From Motacilla alba alba (lineage: Eukaryota > Chordata > Aves > Passeriformes > Motacillidae), in the NCBI RefSeq assembly GCF_015832195.1, contig NC_052019.1, positions 47,433,016-47,497,015 of the forward strand: a stretch of DNA of 64,000 bases. Direction: 5' to 3'. The notes under the pieces are model-generated. The model ran no database searches. It saw nothing but the letters and a program-made list of their open reading frames with translations, and had not been told where the DNA came from. Shown here piece after piece: positions 39,906 to 54,000 of this stretch (its first letter is position 1; every line of letters starts with the position of its first letter). The translations under genes and the position numbers were made by a program.

Positions 39906-42900
39906 CTAAAATGAGAGCAAGGAAGAGCACAGAAACTCAAAATGTAGAAACATTATCAGAAACGTACACATAATGTTAGGAAAACACATCATTAAGCCAT
40001 CTAAAAAATAAGTTCCAAATCTACTTTTAAAAATATCTTAATCTGTTTTACGTTCCAAATCACATCTGTAACTTGTAACCCTCATTTAGCAAAGACCTTG
40101 AAGAGATTATTAACTCTTTATATATAAGAAAGGCACAACTATTTAAAAGTATTCTCAAAACTTACAGAAAAACTCATGCTTTAATGTAAATGAGAAGAAG
40201 AAAAATGCCTAGTTTACCTCTTAGCCCTCTGAACTGCCAGGCTTCTAGTCCCTTTATAACCATAGCTGTTTCCTTCCTGTACTTTCAGCTAAAATCTGAA
40301 AATCTCTGGTAATTGAACAGTAGACTAAAATACCAAAAAGTGATCCAGTGTAATTGATTTGAGACGTATTACTGTAACTATTTATAAACAAACATACTAA
40401 ATTGGTATTGCAAAATAAGCTTATTTATATTTACCTGCAGAAAAAAAACCAAGAAGGATAGAGGGTTTTTCTGCTTAGAAGTTTTTTATTATGATACATC
40501 CATGACAAAATGATGGGGCCATTTGTCTTTACTTATTTACTCATTATAATTGATTATTATGTTCTGAAAAACAGAATTGACTTGTCAGATTGTAGTTTCA
40601 GCAGCTTGAAACTCTATTGAAAGAAAAATTTAATGCTACTTTGAAATGTTTTATCACTAGTAGTTACAGTCTCAAGTCTCAAGTCAACAGGGCACAATCC
40701 TGTTCAGTCTCAAACACAACAATCCTGCCTCTTCCCTTGTTCCTGGCAAAATTGTATAGTTAAATGTATTTGGGGTCTGAGATGAAGAGACAGGAGCACT
40801 TCCTGTTTGACTCTGGAACAGGAGTCTGGCATTGCAAACTACCCTCTGGAACAGCTTAGCTCTCTTCCCTGAATACATAATGAGCTTTTGTGCCTGTATC
40901 ATTACCAGCCCTGTTATGCACCTTGGTCAGGTGCCTTTAGAAGTTTTGGGCAGGTGGCACCAACACACCCTGCAGGTATCCTTGTATTTCAGAAGACTTG
41001 GTGCACATCACAATTGAATGCAGGGCTCAGTCCAACCTACTCTGTCCACAGTGAGTCCACAGCCAGGACTATCTTCTCCTTCTCAGCTGGATTCCTTAGT
41101 TACAAAATAATTTCACTGCTTTGAATTCACTATTATGACATTTGGCCTCAGTTCTGTTGGTGGCTTGAGATTTGAGAGGGGTAGTAATTGGGTTGGAGAC
41201 AATTTAAAGTCCAACACTAGTAAGTGAATACTGACCTTTTAAAAAATTGTTTTTCAAATATTGTGATGATAACAAAAGAAGCTGACAAATTTACTGTCAG
41301 CTTTTATACAGAATCTCTATTATTTTCTTTTTGTGCAGCAAATATAAGAAATATTTTCAATTGTTCAAATTAAGTTTCTCAAAAACATTATGCTTATTAG
41401 CTAGTACTGCTTTCATATACTTTGCAAATGTTTCTTCTAAGCCAAAAAAACCAGACTTATATCTAAGCAGACTTAGAGTTCCTAGCCCCTTCTGTCTTTT
41501 CTGACCTGGAAGCTAGTTTACAGCTTCCATCAAAACAACAATACCAGACAGTAAAATGCAAACTGTCACTTTAATATTGATGATTTTGGAAGAAGAAAAA
41601 CATTTCTATAGCAAGAAGAGAACAGCAAGATGTGAAATGTGACAAAAAAATTTTTCAACTGTTATCTGAAGACATCTACTTAATGCCCCATTCATAAATG
41701 TCCTACTTCTTCCTTGTTACAGAAAGGTAAAACCATTACTGGAATGGTTTGCACAACAGCTGCAGAAATTCATACCAATTAGCCGGCGTTCAGGTGGAAG
41801 CTGAACAGCTGTCTGATCTGCAAATCTGCAAAGGATCATGTGCTCCTATAAAAAAGACAAAAAAAATTCATCAAGAAAAATCTGATTAAATGCTTAAGTG
41901 TATCAGAAATGCTACCACATTGAAGACAGTATTTCTAAAAAAATTCACTTGTGTGGAAATCTCAATTTTTCTATTGCAAATACTTGTGTAGGTCAAGTGT
42001 TTGTAATCACTGCCTCATTTCTCCTCATGAGTATTTATTTCTTGCTAAACTTCCTAATTCTTTGCAGCAGTTAAATGGGATGCAATGTATACAAGACAGC
42101 ATTCTTCAAAGACATCCTGCAGAGTAACTTTTCCTTCAATAACTGATGAGCAACACAGCCATCTTCTTGCACAGTCATAATAGGGCAACCTCCCTGCATC
42201 AATAAGCAGCTGAGACAAAATTCTTTAACCATTGATTTGAACATTTCTCCCAAGCAGTGATTTTGAATCCCAGGATAAGCTGGTGGGTCAAACTTCCTCT
42301 GCCCCACCAAATCCAATCAGATCCTGAAGGCAAAAAAAACCTGCCTGTGAATAGGAAAGTTTTCTCCAACAAAAGGAGCGCAATTTACTTTCAAACTACC
42401 CTGGTTCCATTAAAATTTTCTGCAGACACTTCTACAGAAGAATTCCTCCCTGCCCACTCAGACAGGGGATGGTGCAGGGGAGGGAGGGGGCAGCAGCAGA
42501 GCCCCGTCCTCACTTGCCTTCAATGCCCACTGCCCGTGCCAGCACAACGGCCCCTCAAAGACCAGCCAAGCCAAGGAAGGCAGGTTAGCCAGGTGGAGAG
42601 AGGAAGAGCCTTGCAGGTGTGGCAGTAGAATTACTGGCTCTGATAACAGCTGACAGCTGTGCTTTGTGGGACAGCTGCAATTCTCAGTACAGGGCAGAGT
42701 AAATCACAACCATCTTAGAATCACACAACGTTCCCAAGTCTCCCTCAATGTCATGGGGAGAAAACAGAAATGGGCAACAACACAAAGTGCTCTCCTAAGC
42801 AAAGCTTCCAGAGCTACAGCTCTGAAACAAGGATATGTGTCTTGCAACAAAAAGGTTTCTTTTTTATTCTTGCCTGATATAAAACTATGATTTTAAAGAT

Positions 42901-45900
42901 TTGGTTCTTGTAACAGGTGGAGAGAGCAACCACACCTAAGGATACTTCAGGTTCTTTCAGTATTCTGAAGTAAGGATACTTACTCCAGCTTTTTTTAAAG
43001 GGCCATAAACACCCAAGCCTTCACTCCACAAAAAATCCTTCATATTAAATCAAGATGGCAATTCCTCCGGTACACTCCACCCAATTCATAAACACACACC
43101 TGACCGCAAAAAATTTTCCCATATATTATAAAATAAAATATTATCATCGCTTGATACACAAATATTACTCATTTAATACATTTATAATACCATGACGCAA
43201 GGACACTTGTTCCCTAGTACAGGGCACTGACATGAAGGTTTCCAGCTCACAGCTTCATAAAAAATATGGAATTAAAACAAGAACATGTTATAACACATTT
43301 AGGGCCTTAAACATGTTAGACCCAGTCAGTTCAGGTCAAATGTGGCTACTCCTGTAGTACAAATGAGGTGAAAATGTTAAACCCAGATGTGACCACTGAA
43401 GAACAAAGAAGGGTGCCATGGACAATGTGGCCACTGTTAGGAGAGAAGCAGCAGTCACAGGCAGCTTGGGGAGAAAAAGAGGGATTTAGAGGAGAGGGAG
43501 AAGACCCATGTTGCACACAACTCCTCACCAGTCTTCAGGCACCTGACAGAATTTGGCTCTTTGCAACAGCAAGTTCCCAGCTCTTTGGACCAGACCAGAG
43601 CCAAGGTAAGTCTTGTCACTTAACCTGACCATCTGGACTGACTCCAATACCTATAGTGTGATCCAAAAATATAAACTAGAGCCTGTTATGACTACATTGT
43701 TTCCCCCTGGCACAATGATTAAATTGTTATATTCCCTGTTGGCTAGAAATGTAATCATTACATTTCTAAAGTAATGATTAGAAACTTCCCAAAGTGTGCA
43801 TAAACAGTCAACTTGTTTACTAGAACACCCACCTGTTCCATTTCTATTAAATTTCCAAAGCTTTATTTGTAAATTTATGCAGTTCTACTTTCCAATTCTC
43901 CTTGTATCTTGACAGAGTCTTAAAATGTATCATAGTAGAAATCTACAGCTAGCATAACCTTATTCCTTGCAACTATAAACAAATGAATTACAGCATAATG
44001 TTCTCATCAAAAAAGTTTTGGAAATGTCAAACTTCTGGATGTCTTTTTAGATCTCACTAAAATGAAAGATAAGAGAAATTAATTTAAAATGTGAACTGGA
44101 GTGGGTGACACAGACAATGTCTGGCTAACACATGGCAGCTTTGGCTGCTAGCCAATAACCTATAAGAATTTATTAATATGAAATATAAAAACACATACAG
44201 CTAGCTGCATAACAGAAGTTATTTACAACTAGGATTATTTGAGGCACCAACCAGCCTGGACCAATTGTATAGACTCTCACGTTACTAAGAGCAGCAGTAT
44301 TTTTTTAGCCTTATCTTTGACTCCTGTGCCCTTCTGCAATACAAATAATAAAATTCTGTAGCTTCTGCAATATTGACAAATCCTGTGATTTAAATCTCCG
44401 TGGTTTAACAGATTAAGAAGAAATTCACTGAGTTGCAATGAGATTATACACACTATCCTAATCTAGGCATCCTTGACTTTACAATTGACACCATCTCTCT
44501 CTGTATTGTCAGCAAGTTTAATAATGCTAGTAAATTTTTTTTTTCTGAACTGAAACCAGAGTTCTTTGAGATTATGTCACAGAGATGCTGAATAAAACAT
44601 TAATCATGGTGAAAAATAATGGTGGCTCCAAATCCATCATGTGGCTTTTGGCATCTCAATCTTTGGGCATTTATTACCTGATAACTGAACTTCCCTTATA
44701 AGATGGCTGGAGATTTTCTGAATTTTTATAACTCCCTGTAATTTAGGGATTAAAAAGGATAATCTCTATTTTCCTGCCACATACATTATCTTTGCACTGC
44801 CCACTGTTTCCAAAAGCATTTGGATATTAGAAACACCCTCCTTCATTTCCATATTTCTGTTACAAAGAATTATTCTGCACCTCCAAAAATCACTTCTATA
44901 TTGTAAAAGCCAAGAGTCTTGTCTAGGATTTGAGCTGTAAGTTTAGTAATTTCTACATAACCTTGTTTATCTCAAAAGGAAACATGTTTTTTCCATGCCA
45001 CATTAAGTGCCTCTAACCTTCAAATTTCGGGTTGCTCATCACTAACTAGTTTAAACTCACAAGACAAAACTTAACAGATCAGTACCAGTTTTCTGCTGCC
45101 CACCTGTCTGCTCTTGTCCTTTTCCACTCTCCTGTTACCCTTCACTCTGTAAGATCTGTATGCTTCAGCGATAATTTCTCCTGTGTTTCTCTCAGATTAT
45201 CTCCACAGACCCCAGCTGCTCAGGGTCAAAACACACCTTAACATTTTAAAAATATTTTTGAACAATATTTTAAAAGCTGTATAAAATATAAATACTGTAT
45301 TAAATTCTTGCTGATTTGTTTAAACTCTTCCCACTTACAATGTCCAATGTTTTAGACATAAATTAGGGGGGGGAATCTAATGTTTATTACAACAGTTGTA
45401 TTTAACATCTAAACAAATTGGTATCCTGTAATTTTTAACTGATACACATTGAAGTACCTTAGGAATGGCTCATTTATACATTTTGACAAAAATGTGTTTT
45501 TTTTTAGTGGAGTAACTACTTAATTTTGTTGCAGAAAAAAAGCCTTTAAAATGGATGGTGGAGAGAAAACACAAGGGAACCTGCACTAATAATGAACATT
45601 TCATATAACACATGCCCCTCCTCACAATTTGAAGATAACCACCTATATTTTTTTTAATAAGAAGATCCAGTGAAATGCAGGAAACTGCACATAAACATCT
45701 TCCCTCTGTCCTTTTACATACCTTGTAGGACAAAATTTCTTTGAACTGATGACTGAAAAAAAAATAAATAGATCAATTCAATTCACATCTGAAAACAGCA
45801 AAGGTGGAAAATAGAAGCAATCATTATATACTTGAACACATTTTAAAAAACCAGCAATATCTTTATCATACAGAAAGGCTTTAAAAAATACCAAAACCCA

Positions 45901-48900
45901 CTACAGTTCCAGTTCACTAGAAAAGTGTATTTAGTGGTGGTTTTTTTCCTAGTATTAATAACAATTCTCTCTTTAAACATTATAAATGCTAACACATGTA
46001 CTTACTGTGGTTTTCTCACTGTCACACAAACACTTCACATATATTTAATAATACACACATATATTTTGTTTGTGTCACAAAGCTAAAGGGTCTTTACAAT
46101 GGAATTGAGTACAGAACACAGCCACTATGGGGATATGGCCAGGCTATCATGTTTTATGATCGTATAACAAAAGGAAAAAAAGAAAAAGCAAACCCTAAAA
46201 TCTAGCTCAAGATCAGGCTGATAGTATTTCATGGATTTATGAAGTTAGATTGAAAATTTCAGCGAACACAAATATTCTTGCAACATCCACAGCAACAAAA
46301 ATTTTCTAAGTGATCATTTCCAGTCGTTGTGGTCTAAAAATGTAGCTGATGAAAAGTTAAACATTAACCAGCCAATTTTAAAACAAATCTACTGAGAAAA
46401 ATTATATGCCTGTTAATTTTAGAAGGCTTGGAATTTGATTGCCTCTTCATTAGAAGAGTTATTTGTTTTACTGTGTCACAAGAGAAAACAAAAGGGACAC
46501 ACAAAGTTGGAAGTATCAAATTGACTAAGAAAGAACAGTTAAATGAAAAGGTTATCAAACTGACAAATTATAAAGAATTACTTTCTACACGCTTCTGTGC
46601 AACAATGCCTTGATATTACAGAAAAGTATGAAAAATATGTCACATGAATGCATAATATCTCTTTAGATTTGTTGATACATTTTAAGACTGCATGTTTCTT
46701 ATTTTAGCAAATATATACTTAAGACATTGATGTAATTCCTGGTAGAATTTAATCTAATTTAATACATCTAATTCTAGTCTAATCTAATTCATACATCCAA
46801 ATGCAAAGCTCAGTTTTATGAACAGAAAAAAAAACAACCAACCAAAACAGAGCCCTTTTCCTCCACCTAGCTCTGACTCAGAAGGCTGTTTAACCTCTTA
46901 TCTTCTGCCACTTTATGCTTATCTTTTACATTTTATTTATATCAAAGGCATTAAAATTCCTGAGCATAAAATATATTAGTATCTCCCACAAAGCAGATTT
47001 GAAGACAAAATACATACACAATCCATTGAAAAAGTATTAAAAATATGAACTGAAACACAGGAGAGCTTATCTACTTGGGAATAAATCAAAGGAGTTCTAC
47101 AAGCAGTGAACTGTGGTATAAAGCAGACCCATTTCTTTAAACTGACTGCTTACATCTTCCTCCAACATTAAAATGTCAATTCCCCTCCTTAAAGTAATTT
47201 TCATGAGTTTTCTATTAACTTTGTGATTTTAAGGTAGAAGGTCTGCATATAGGATACCATATCTACTATGTTGATTGTATAAAGCCTTCTGAACCATGAA
47301 TAGATAAACCCAGAAAAAGAAAAAATCCAGGAATTACCAATCTGCCTGTGAGGATGGGTTGACAAACAGGAGGAAACAGTTTCATTGTAAGTGTGAATCA
47401 GCTTAGCCTGGTCACTCTCAATGACCCCCAAATGATTAATTCTATACTCTTCTAGGATTTTATTCCCTCAATTAAGTTGTTATTTTAGGGCTTATCTTGA
47501 AGCTTTAGTTTACCTCCGTGGATATTTGAACTTGACTGTATTTTGAATGAAGCCGTAGCAGCAGGGGGAGATGACAAAGGCTGCCCGTGCCCTGAGGCAG
47601 TGCTCAATCACCATGTCTGTGGCCACCCCGCAGGCGTGCAGGGCCACCTACAGAAGGAAAAACAACCAAGGAAACAAGAAAATTCATCATTGGAACATTC
47701 TAAATACAATCCAGCATTTTTTTAGTTTACTTAGTTAAATGCATGAGGAAGTTTTTGCAACTAAAGCTGTTACACCAAAGGCCTGGTCCTTAATTCTCCA
47801 GTTTTTCATTCCTCTCTTTCATATCTGTGTTGAGAAAAATTTGGGGCTTATTTCATTAACAAAGAATCAACACTGAAGAAGGGTCACTCACCAAAAGCAC
47901 TCAAAAGGCAGGTGCATTGCATTGTGATATCAAATAAACTAAACACAAATCTCCAGAAAAGTAGTAGTTGTGCACACTAATAACAGAAAAGCTATGTGGT
48001 GATGATTTGTGAAAAGTTTTTGTCAAGCAAAAAGGACTCAGAAATACAAAGAACTATGTCAAAACTGGATTTCAACTAAGCAGCATGAGAAGAAGCAGAT
48101 AAACCTGAAGGTCACATCTACAGGAAAAAATTATGCTATTATGCTAATCTTATTTAAATTTAGATAATTTGATTTTCAAGTACTGAGTAAAACCTATAGG
48201 AAACACACACTGGAGCAGGGGGAGGCATCAAATACAACTTGCCCTCCTTTAATTTTTTTTTTCCCCTCTCCTTAATCTTTTATTTCTTCTGAGTGAGGGG
48301 CTCTTCAACTAAAACTAAAATAACATTTGATCACAACTACCTGTGAGCACTGACATGTTTGGGCAACACACAGGTTGTACCCAAATTCTTTCTGCTCTCC
48401 TGTAGAAAAGCAAATGACTGCAGTACTCAATATACTGCAAGGGAATGCAGGCAGCTCTCTCCTGTCTATACCTGGGATGCCAAATGCACTACTGAAATGG
48501 GGCATTACCTTATCTGCCTCCTCCCAGGCGCTCAGCACCTCAAAGAGTAGGCCTGGTGCATACTTAAACTAAGGACATTTTTGAGGTATATTTGTGATTT
48601 TATGCAGCAGTGTGGATTTATGAAATTACATTGTTTGCTTTGCTTTTTGTTCACCGTACGTTTAGAGAAGAGGTTTAAGACTGCACAGCTCAGATTTCAG
48701 GGTTCAAAGCTGTTTTTCGAGGTAGAGCAACTGGAAGATAAAAACTTTGCTCTCAGATATAGATTAAAACAAAGTCTTTTTTGTTTCCAGTCTGCTTGCT
48801 GTAAGCTCAGCTGAGGAGACCATTAATCATCAACTGAACTGTAATTGCATACAGATGGAAACAAATAGTCTTGTCTCAGGCAGAACACTAAAAAATTAAC

Positions 48901-51006
48901 AAGAAAATAATTGCACAATGAAATTTTCTGCTCATATGAATTTAACAACAAAAATAAAACTAGTTTAACATCAGAAACAGAATCTTGATATCACAGCTAT
49001 CAGATTATCACGGAATGCAATTATAGATACTTCCTCATCTATCCAAGTAGAAAACAAAGCTCTCTGTTTTGCTTGCAAAAAAAGAGACCTTAAAACAGCA
49101 GCAGGTAAACCAGTAGCTTTGCTGACCCTGTATGACCTGTTACACCAAATGATTTCTTCTTTGGCTTTCTGAAAACCCATTTAGTTAAGAAAAAAATCCC
49201 AAATAAAATTAAAGACAAAGCTTTCTCAGTATACCCTACATATTGAATTCACTGTCTGAAACAAAATAAAATGTGAAGACTAATGCAGATATTTGCAAAT
49301 GAAGGGCTGGAAAAGAAGAACTTCCAAGTGAACTCTTCTGACATATACTTCAATATCTCCTTGTCACAAAACTTGAAAGAGAGAATATAATACTTCTATT
49401 ATTAAATAAAAACTCCAGAGAGTTAACATGGTATTAACCTTTAAAATGGGCCCCCAGAAATCAAAAGAAGAATTCCAATGACCACAGAATTGGAGACTCA
49501 CTTCATAAAACAACTATTAAGCATTTCACACACACAATTCAGTGTATTATTCATGAGATCCTGGTATTTTGAAATAGCTCTCTAGTTCACCCACTGAGAT
49601 TTATATGACAATGTAGCACAGAAAATAAAGCTAGAGAATTGGAAATTTACACTTGGAAGGACAGGGCTGAAACCATTTATTCTCTCCTCTTTCTCCTGCA
49701 CTGAATTTCTTTTCCTTTCTTAAATAAACCAACCAAACAGTTAAACAGCACTACTCATGTACCATAAACCTTCAGCATTACCTATCCCCAGCTACAGTCA
49801 AAACAGGCTTTTAGATGGATGATTTAAAGAACAGTCAGTCTTGCATGGAAAGCTTGCACCTTGCCACAGAGGTTCATATTCTATTAACAGCATAAAAAAA
49901 TAGATGACAGGAATATTTACAGAGCTACAAAATACTATTTATGCCTTATTCCTCACTAGGGCTGCAAATTTCTAGATAGGACATCAATCTCATTTACTGT
50001 GACAGTCTGTAAGGACATAGAGAATATTATTCTCTCATGTATAGCAGTTGTTTTAAGAATAATTAATCAGACCCTGAAGTTTTGAAGTGGAAAAGTTATA
50101 ATCACTTACCCCGATGTTAAAAGTCCCATTAAAATAGTCCAAATTTGCTTGAATGAACCAAATGTTGTTTAAACCCAGTTCATCACTTCTGTCTTTAGCA
50201 CGGATCAGAGACAGCTCCTTATTTTCTATGAGTACCACCTAGATTCCACACATAGGAGAAAGTAAGGCAAAATAATACTGAGAAATCAAAGTACAACATT
50301 GGCAAGCAGAAAACTTTGTAGTTTGTTGAGAAAACCTCTGAATCACTTGTGGCACAGTCTGAGATCTACAAAATGATTAGCTGGAAACCTGGCAACAATC
50401 GAAGGCATTTAATACTTGCCAATATTAATCAGCTTGAAAATATTTTATATTTTCCTACAAGTTTTGTCTTCTCTGGAAAGCACCACATACATTCGGGGAT
50501 TATGCTAAAAATTTGCATGTTTCAAACCTGAGTCCTCCACTGAGACAACTGTGACTTCTATTTGTCCTCTCTACAAACACATCTTTTTAAGATGACTACC
50601 AGAAACCTTTTTATTGAGAATTTACCTGACATGATGGCATCATATAAGCAAGAACAATTCCAACATGGCCCTGTGAAAACAGAAACAAACAACAAAATCT
50701 GAGTCACTTTTCAGTGTTCCCTGTTGTTCATTCATTATGTGATGAGCATCCCCATACCGATGAGAGATCCTTTGAAAGCAGCTAAATTTCAGCACCTGCA
50801 CGTCTGCTTTTCTTTGTAACAGCAACCACCTAGTACTGCAAAGATAAAAGGTGAAAGACATTGCACCACGTAAACAAAAATATACATTACCCCTCCACTG
50901 CAAAAATCCACAATCAAATCTCCAGGTTTCGCAAGCTTTGTCACTGCTGCTACCAAATTATTCAGCTGCTGCTGCTTCCTGAGAGCCCGGTCTCGAGACA
51001 TCTTTC
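39769..51006 (-). CDS. GSTCD: GSTCD, C-terminal seven coding exons (5' part outside window)
   Basis: Exons 50891-51006, 50626-50670, 50110-50238, 47514-47647, 45722-45752, 41776-41845 and 39769-39905 join without a phase error and give about 219 aa ending in TAA. The product matches the C-terminal half of vertebrate GSTCD: RALRKQQQLNNLV, IVDFCSGGGHVGIVL, ENKELSLIRAKDRSDELGL, NIGVALHACGVATDMVIEH, SPCCYGFIQNT, HMILCRFADQTAVQLPP and VISMEPESCSPKNN. DFCSGGGHVG is the glycine-rich SAM-binding loop of a class I methyltransferase fold, and PCCYG is characteristic of this family. The N-terminal GST-C-like part lies beyond 64 kb or in exons I could not find. The enzymatic substrate is not established. 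In humans the locus is associated with lung function. Confidence 0.95.
39906..41775 (-). other. GSTCD intron
   Basis: 1.87 kb of AT-rich sequence. Nothing coding seen beyond unsupported short open frames. Confidence 0.7.
41776..41845 (-). CDS. GSTCD: GSTCD exon
   Basis: 70 nt between acceptor tttatag and donor GTATGA. Encodes EHMILCRFADQTAVQLPPER then RLI, leaving phase 1. Confidence 0.94.
41846..45721 (-). other. GSTCD intron with a perfect palindrome
   Basis: 3.9 kb. It includes a G-rich patch near 42,460-42,500 and the palindrome at 43,744-43,768. No exon or full mobile element recognised. Confidence 0.6.
43744..43768. repeat. 25-bp perfect palindrome
   Basis: Two 12-bp arms (TAGAAATGTAAT and its exact complement) around a single C. 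It is followed within about 10 bp by a further partial copy of the inner core. It could be the end of a degraded DNA transposon or simply a hairpin. Confidence 0.7.
45722..45752 (-). CDS. GSTCD: GSTCD micro-exon (31 nt)
   Basis: After acceptor ttttttcag it encodes (S)HQFKEILSYK and ends at donor GTATGT. It matches the EQFKKTLSYK segment of the family. Confidence 0.9.
45753..47513 (-). other. GSTCD intron
   Basis: 1.76 kb, AT-rich, with a locally repetitive taatctaat stretch near 46,745-46,800. No gene seen. Confidence 0.65.
47514..47647 (-). CDS. GSTCD: GSTCD exon
   Basis: 134 nt, acceptor ttctgtag, donor GTAAAC. Encodes VALHACGVATDMVIEHCLRA then RAAFVISPCCYGFIQNTVK and FKYPR, leaving phase 2. 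The local base composition is much more GC-rich than the introns. Confidence 0.95.
47648..50109 (-). other. GSTCD intron
   Basis: 2.46 kb, AT-rich, no supported feature. Confidence 0.65.
50110..50238 (-). CDS. GSTCD: GSTCD exon
   Basis: 129 nt, 43 codons, donor GTAAGT. Encodes VVLIENKELSLIRAKDRSD then ELGLNNIWFIQANLDYFNG and TFNIG. The acidic E of IENKE sits at the end of strand 2 of the fold, where SAM-binding acids usually lie. Confidence 0.95.
50626..50670 (-). CDS. GSTCD: GSTCD exon (45 nt)
   Basis: Encodes GHVGIVLAYMMPSCQ between acceptor tttcacag and donor GTAAAT. It completes the DFCSGGGHVG loop. Confidence 0.94.
50891..51006 (-). CDS. GSTCD: GSTCD exon, first one inside the window
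   Basis: 116 nt, acceptor atccccag, entering with two bases of a split codon. Encodes KMSRDRALRKQQQLNNLVA then AVTKLAKPGDLIVDFCSGG. The donor is GTAATG. The internal Met is not a start, since upstream exons are expected. Confidence 0.93.
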
Positions 51007-54000
51007 CTGGGGATGACAGAGAAAATGCCTAAGTAGTGATCAGCAGTTCTCAAAACTGACAATTTTACATGGGTAACTGCAAAGCACCACAAATGCAATT
51101 TACAGCTGAGATTAAAAACCACTGGAACACTCGCACATCTTAATCCATTTCAATCTAAATTCATATTTAACATATTAAATATTTGGTAGAACCTTCTCCA
51201 AAACTAACTTTCTAGTTGTTGCTGTTAACGTATCCTTATGAACAAACTCATATAAACTTAATGTAAAGCAATCAAACTCGTGTAAGATCTGGCCTAATTC
51301 TCCTCCAATCCTGTCATGCTCAGAGACAGAGTTCAAACACATTCATGGTAAGGTTGCCAAAATAAATCCTCATTTACTGTACCTATATACAATATCCTTA
51401 AGCATTTTGGTTTTAAAACTTGTCCTCTTTATACTGTCAATTTTTACTTTTGATATTAACTGGCCCTATTTATTTAAATGACTGCACGTGCAAGGAGGTA
51501 CTTCTCAAAGTGACTATTTCTACATAGCAAAGACTGGCTTTCCATCACACCTGTAACAACCAGAACTGGAAAAACTATTAATTTCTTTAAAATGTGCTTG
51601 GTAAAGTCCAACACAGAGTTGCTTCAGATACAGTGAATTTGTTGAGTCAGCACTTATGTATTTGTAAGGCTGTGTTTTGTCTCAGTGGGGCTGAGTGCTG
51701 ACAGACCTATTAAAGACTCCTTTTGCTTGTTCAGAAAGCAGAGTTTGACACAGATATTGGCAGCTCATCTTCACAATAAGATAAAAGTACTGAAATGACT
51801 CTTTAGTACTAAGAACTACTCCTGAAAACACCATCAAATTTTCATACTGTGCAAAATTAGCAAATAGATTCTAGGATCCCTAAAAATCAAAAAGTAAAAT
51901 AACAATTTTCATCAGCAAAAGCAGATCCTCTACTTAGTACTCAGTCGATCTCTTGAGTATTAAATTAATAAGAAAAAGAATTTTTTAAGAATTAGCCTAC
52001 AGTCTTCAAAAACTCTAGCAATTAACACTTCATAGTCACTGACTAACAAGGTTCATCCTCCTTTACTGTTCAGGCAATAAGTAGTAAATACTCCCTTAAA
52101 AGATGGATAAAATCAAGCTTAAATCAATAGGACTTTTGCCTGCTCTACCTCTGTATTTTGAGCGTGGTAGCCAGAATTACAGAAACACAGCAAGCTGTGA
52201 TGTGGCCTGCAGAGAATGTTAGTTAGCATAGCTAACTAGTCCTTCATTACAGCAAATAGGAAATAAATTCAACCAAAACTTCTGCATCTAAAAATATTAC
52301 AGTTCACTTTGCATTTCACCAGCTCTGTGATAGTAAACAATGCTAATTGCTGTCTTCAAGAACAGTAAGAACAAAAGTAGTTTGACATTTAGCCCCACAA
52401 GGCAAAACCTTGAAGAACTTGTCATTTTTATATAATACACTGAAAGGCCCCCACAAAATTATTTGCTTCCTTCATGAGAACCCAACTAATAAATTGCCAT
52501 GCAGTACCAGAAAAATTAATTTTCAATAAACAGTCACAACAAAAATATTTTATTTGGTTTCACAAATCCAACATTACTGTTAATTCAGCCCATGTCAAGC
52601 AGAACTTTAAAGTTTCTGTGGCATTTAGAGGTCTTGCACTTTGGCACAAATAAATATCAACTTTTCAGAAGGCAAAGCCCCCTTTATTTCTGTATTACCT
52701 TGGTCAGCATTCAAGTTCGTATAATCCTTTAGTCCTCAAATAATTCTTTCATACTTCTCAAGTTAAACTTGAAAAGTCATTAAAGTACCCTTAAAAAAAC
52801 CACACCCCATATATCACCTCTAAGAATTTAACTCTCTCCAACTTCCAAGTCCTACCACAGTACATCTGCACGCACAGCTAGCAACACGTACATATAACAC
52901 AGCACATGCGTTCTCCTATTACATACAGTAGAGTTGCACACTTCTATTGTTTCAGCACAAGTATCTTTTTCATTTCACATAAGCCTTGGTAAACTAAGTG
53001 ACAACATGATTCTACTTTTCATGGAAATTCAGGGGAAGTGTATTCATTGCTATACGGTTTAAGAACAGCAAAAAGGCTCAGTACAAAACAACAGAGATCA
53101 TTTTGCACTAAACTGAACAAGTTTTTCTGAAACCAATGCTTTTCTTAATGGTAGTTCCTTAGATAATTCAGGATATTCTAATTATTTCCTAACACCCAAA
53201 ATATCTTCTGCTAAACTCTTTTTGATACCTGTTGGCAGGTAGGGGGTGTTATTTGCTTCACTGTTGTGGGGATTGTACTTTTGTGTCATGGTGTTTTGTG
53301 TCTACACAGAGTATTAGTCACATTAATACAGTGGTTCCCATGCAACCACTAGAAAAAGCAGAACTCAAAAAAGATGTAAGGAATCCAGCTCAGCTGACAT
53401 TTATTTACAAAGAAATACTCTCAATTAAAAAATAATACCACCTTCTTCCAATGAACTCTGCCAAATCTTGAAATAAATACAATTGGCAAAGCCAATAACT
53501 TTGCTGAGGTCCATTGGTCACCTTGGTTACTTGAACAATGTTCTTCTTCAACTTTAGCTGCTGTTATCATATCTGTGTGGGCCAGTGCTGAAAGCTCAAG
53601 ATCTGCCCTCCCCTTCTCCAGCCTGGGACCACATTCCAGCAGTTCCCTTCCTCTCCTCCCAAGCAGCAACCTGCTAGCTTTCAGCAACACCTGTTCCCTA
53701 CTTGTTGCATGACCAGAGGAGAGAGGTGAAGTATCAGGAGATGGGCCAGCCAGCCTCAGCATCATCTCCAAGGATGCCCTGGCAAAGACCCAGTGGAATC
53801 ACAGTCTGAAATACACTCTACATTAAAAGGCCAAGAGGCATGCAGAAGGCAAATGTGTCTCAATTCTCCTCTATATTTTGCAATAGTGGAGGGAGACAAC
53901 TTTGATTTGGCAAAAAATGATGATAGATTATTATATTTTTGAGCACTATTTGAATTCAATACAGCAAATGGTGTGTCTGTGGCTCATTCACTTGGGCATA

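Noticed and set aside
53421..53771. 116-aa minus-strand frame as a GSTCD upstream exon
   Set aside because: It does not resemble the GSTCD segment expected before GKMSRDRA and has no convincing acceptor/donor pair in phase.
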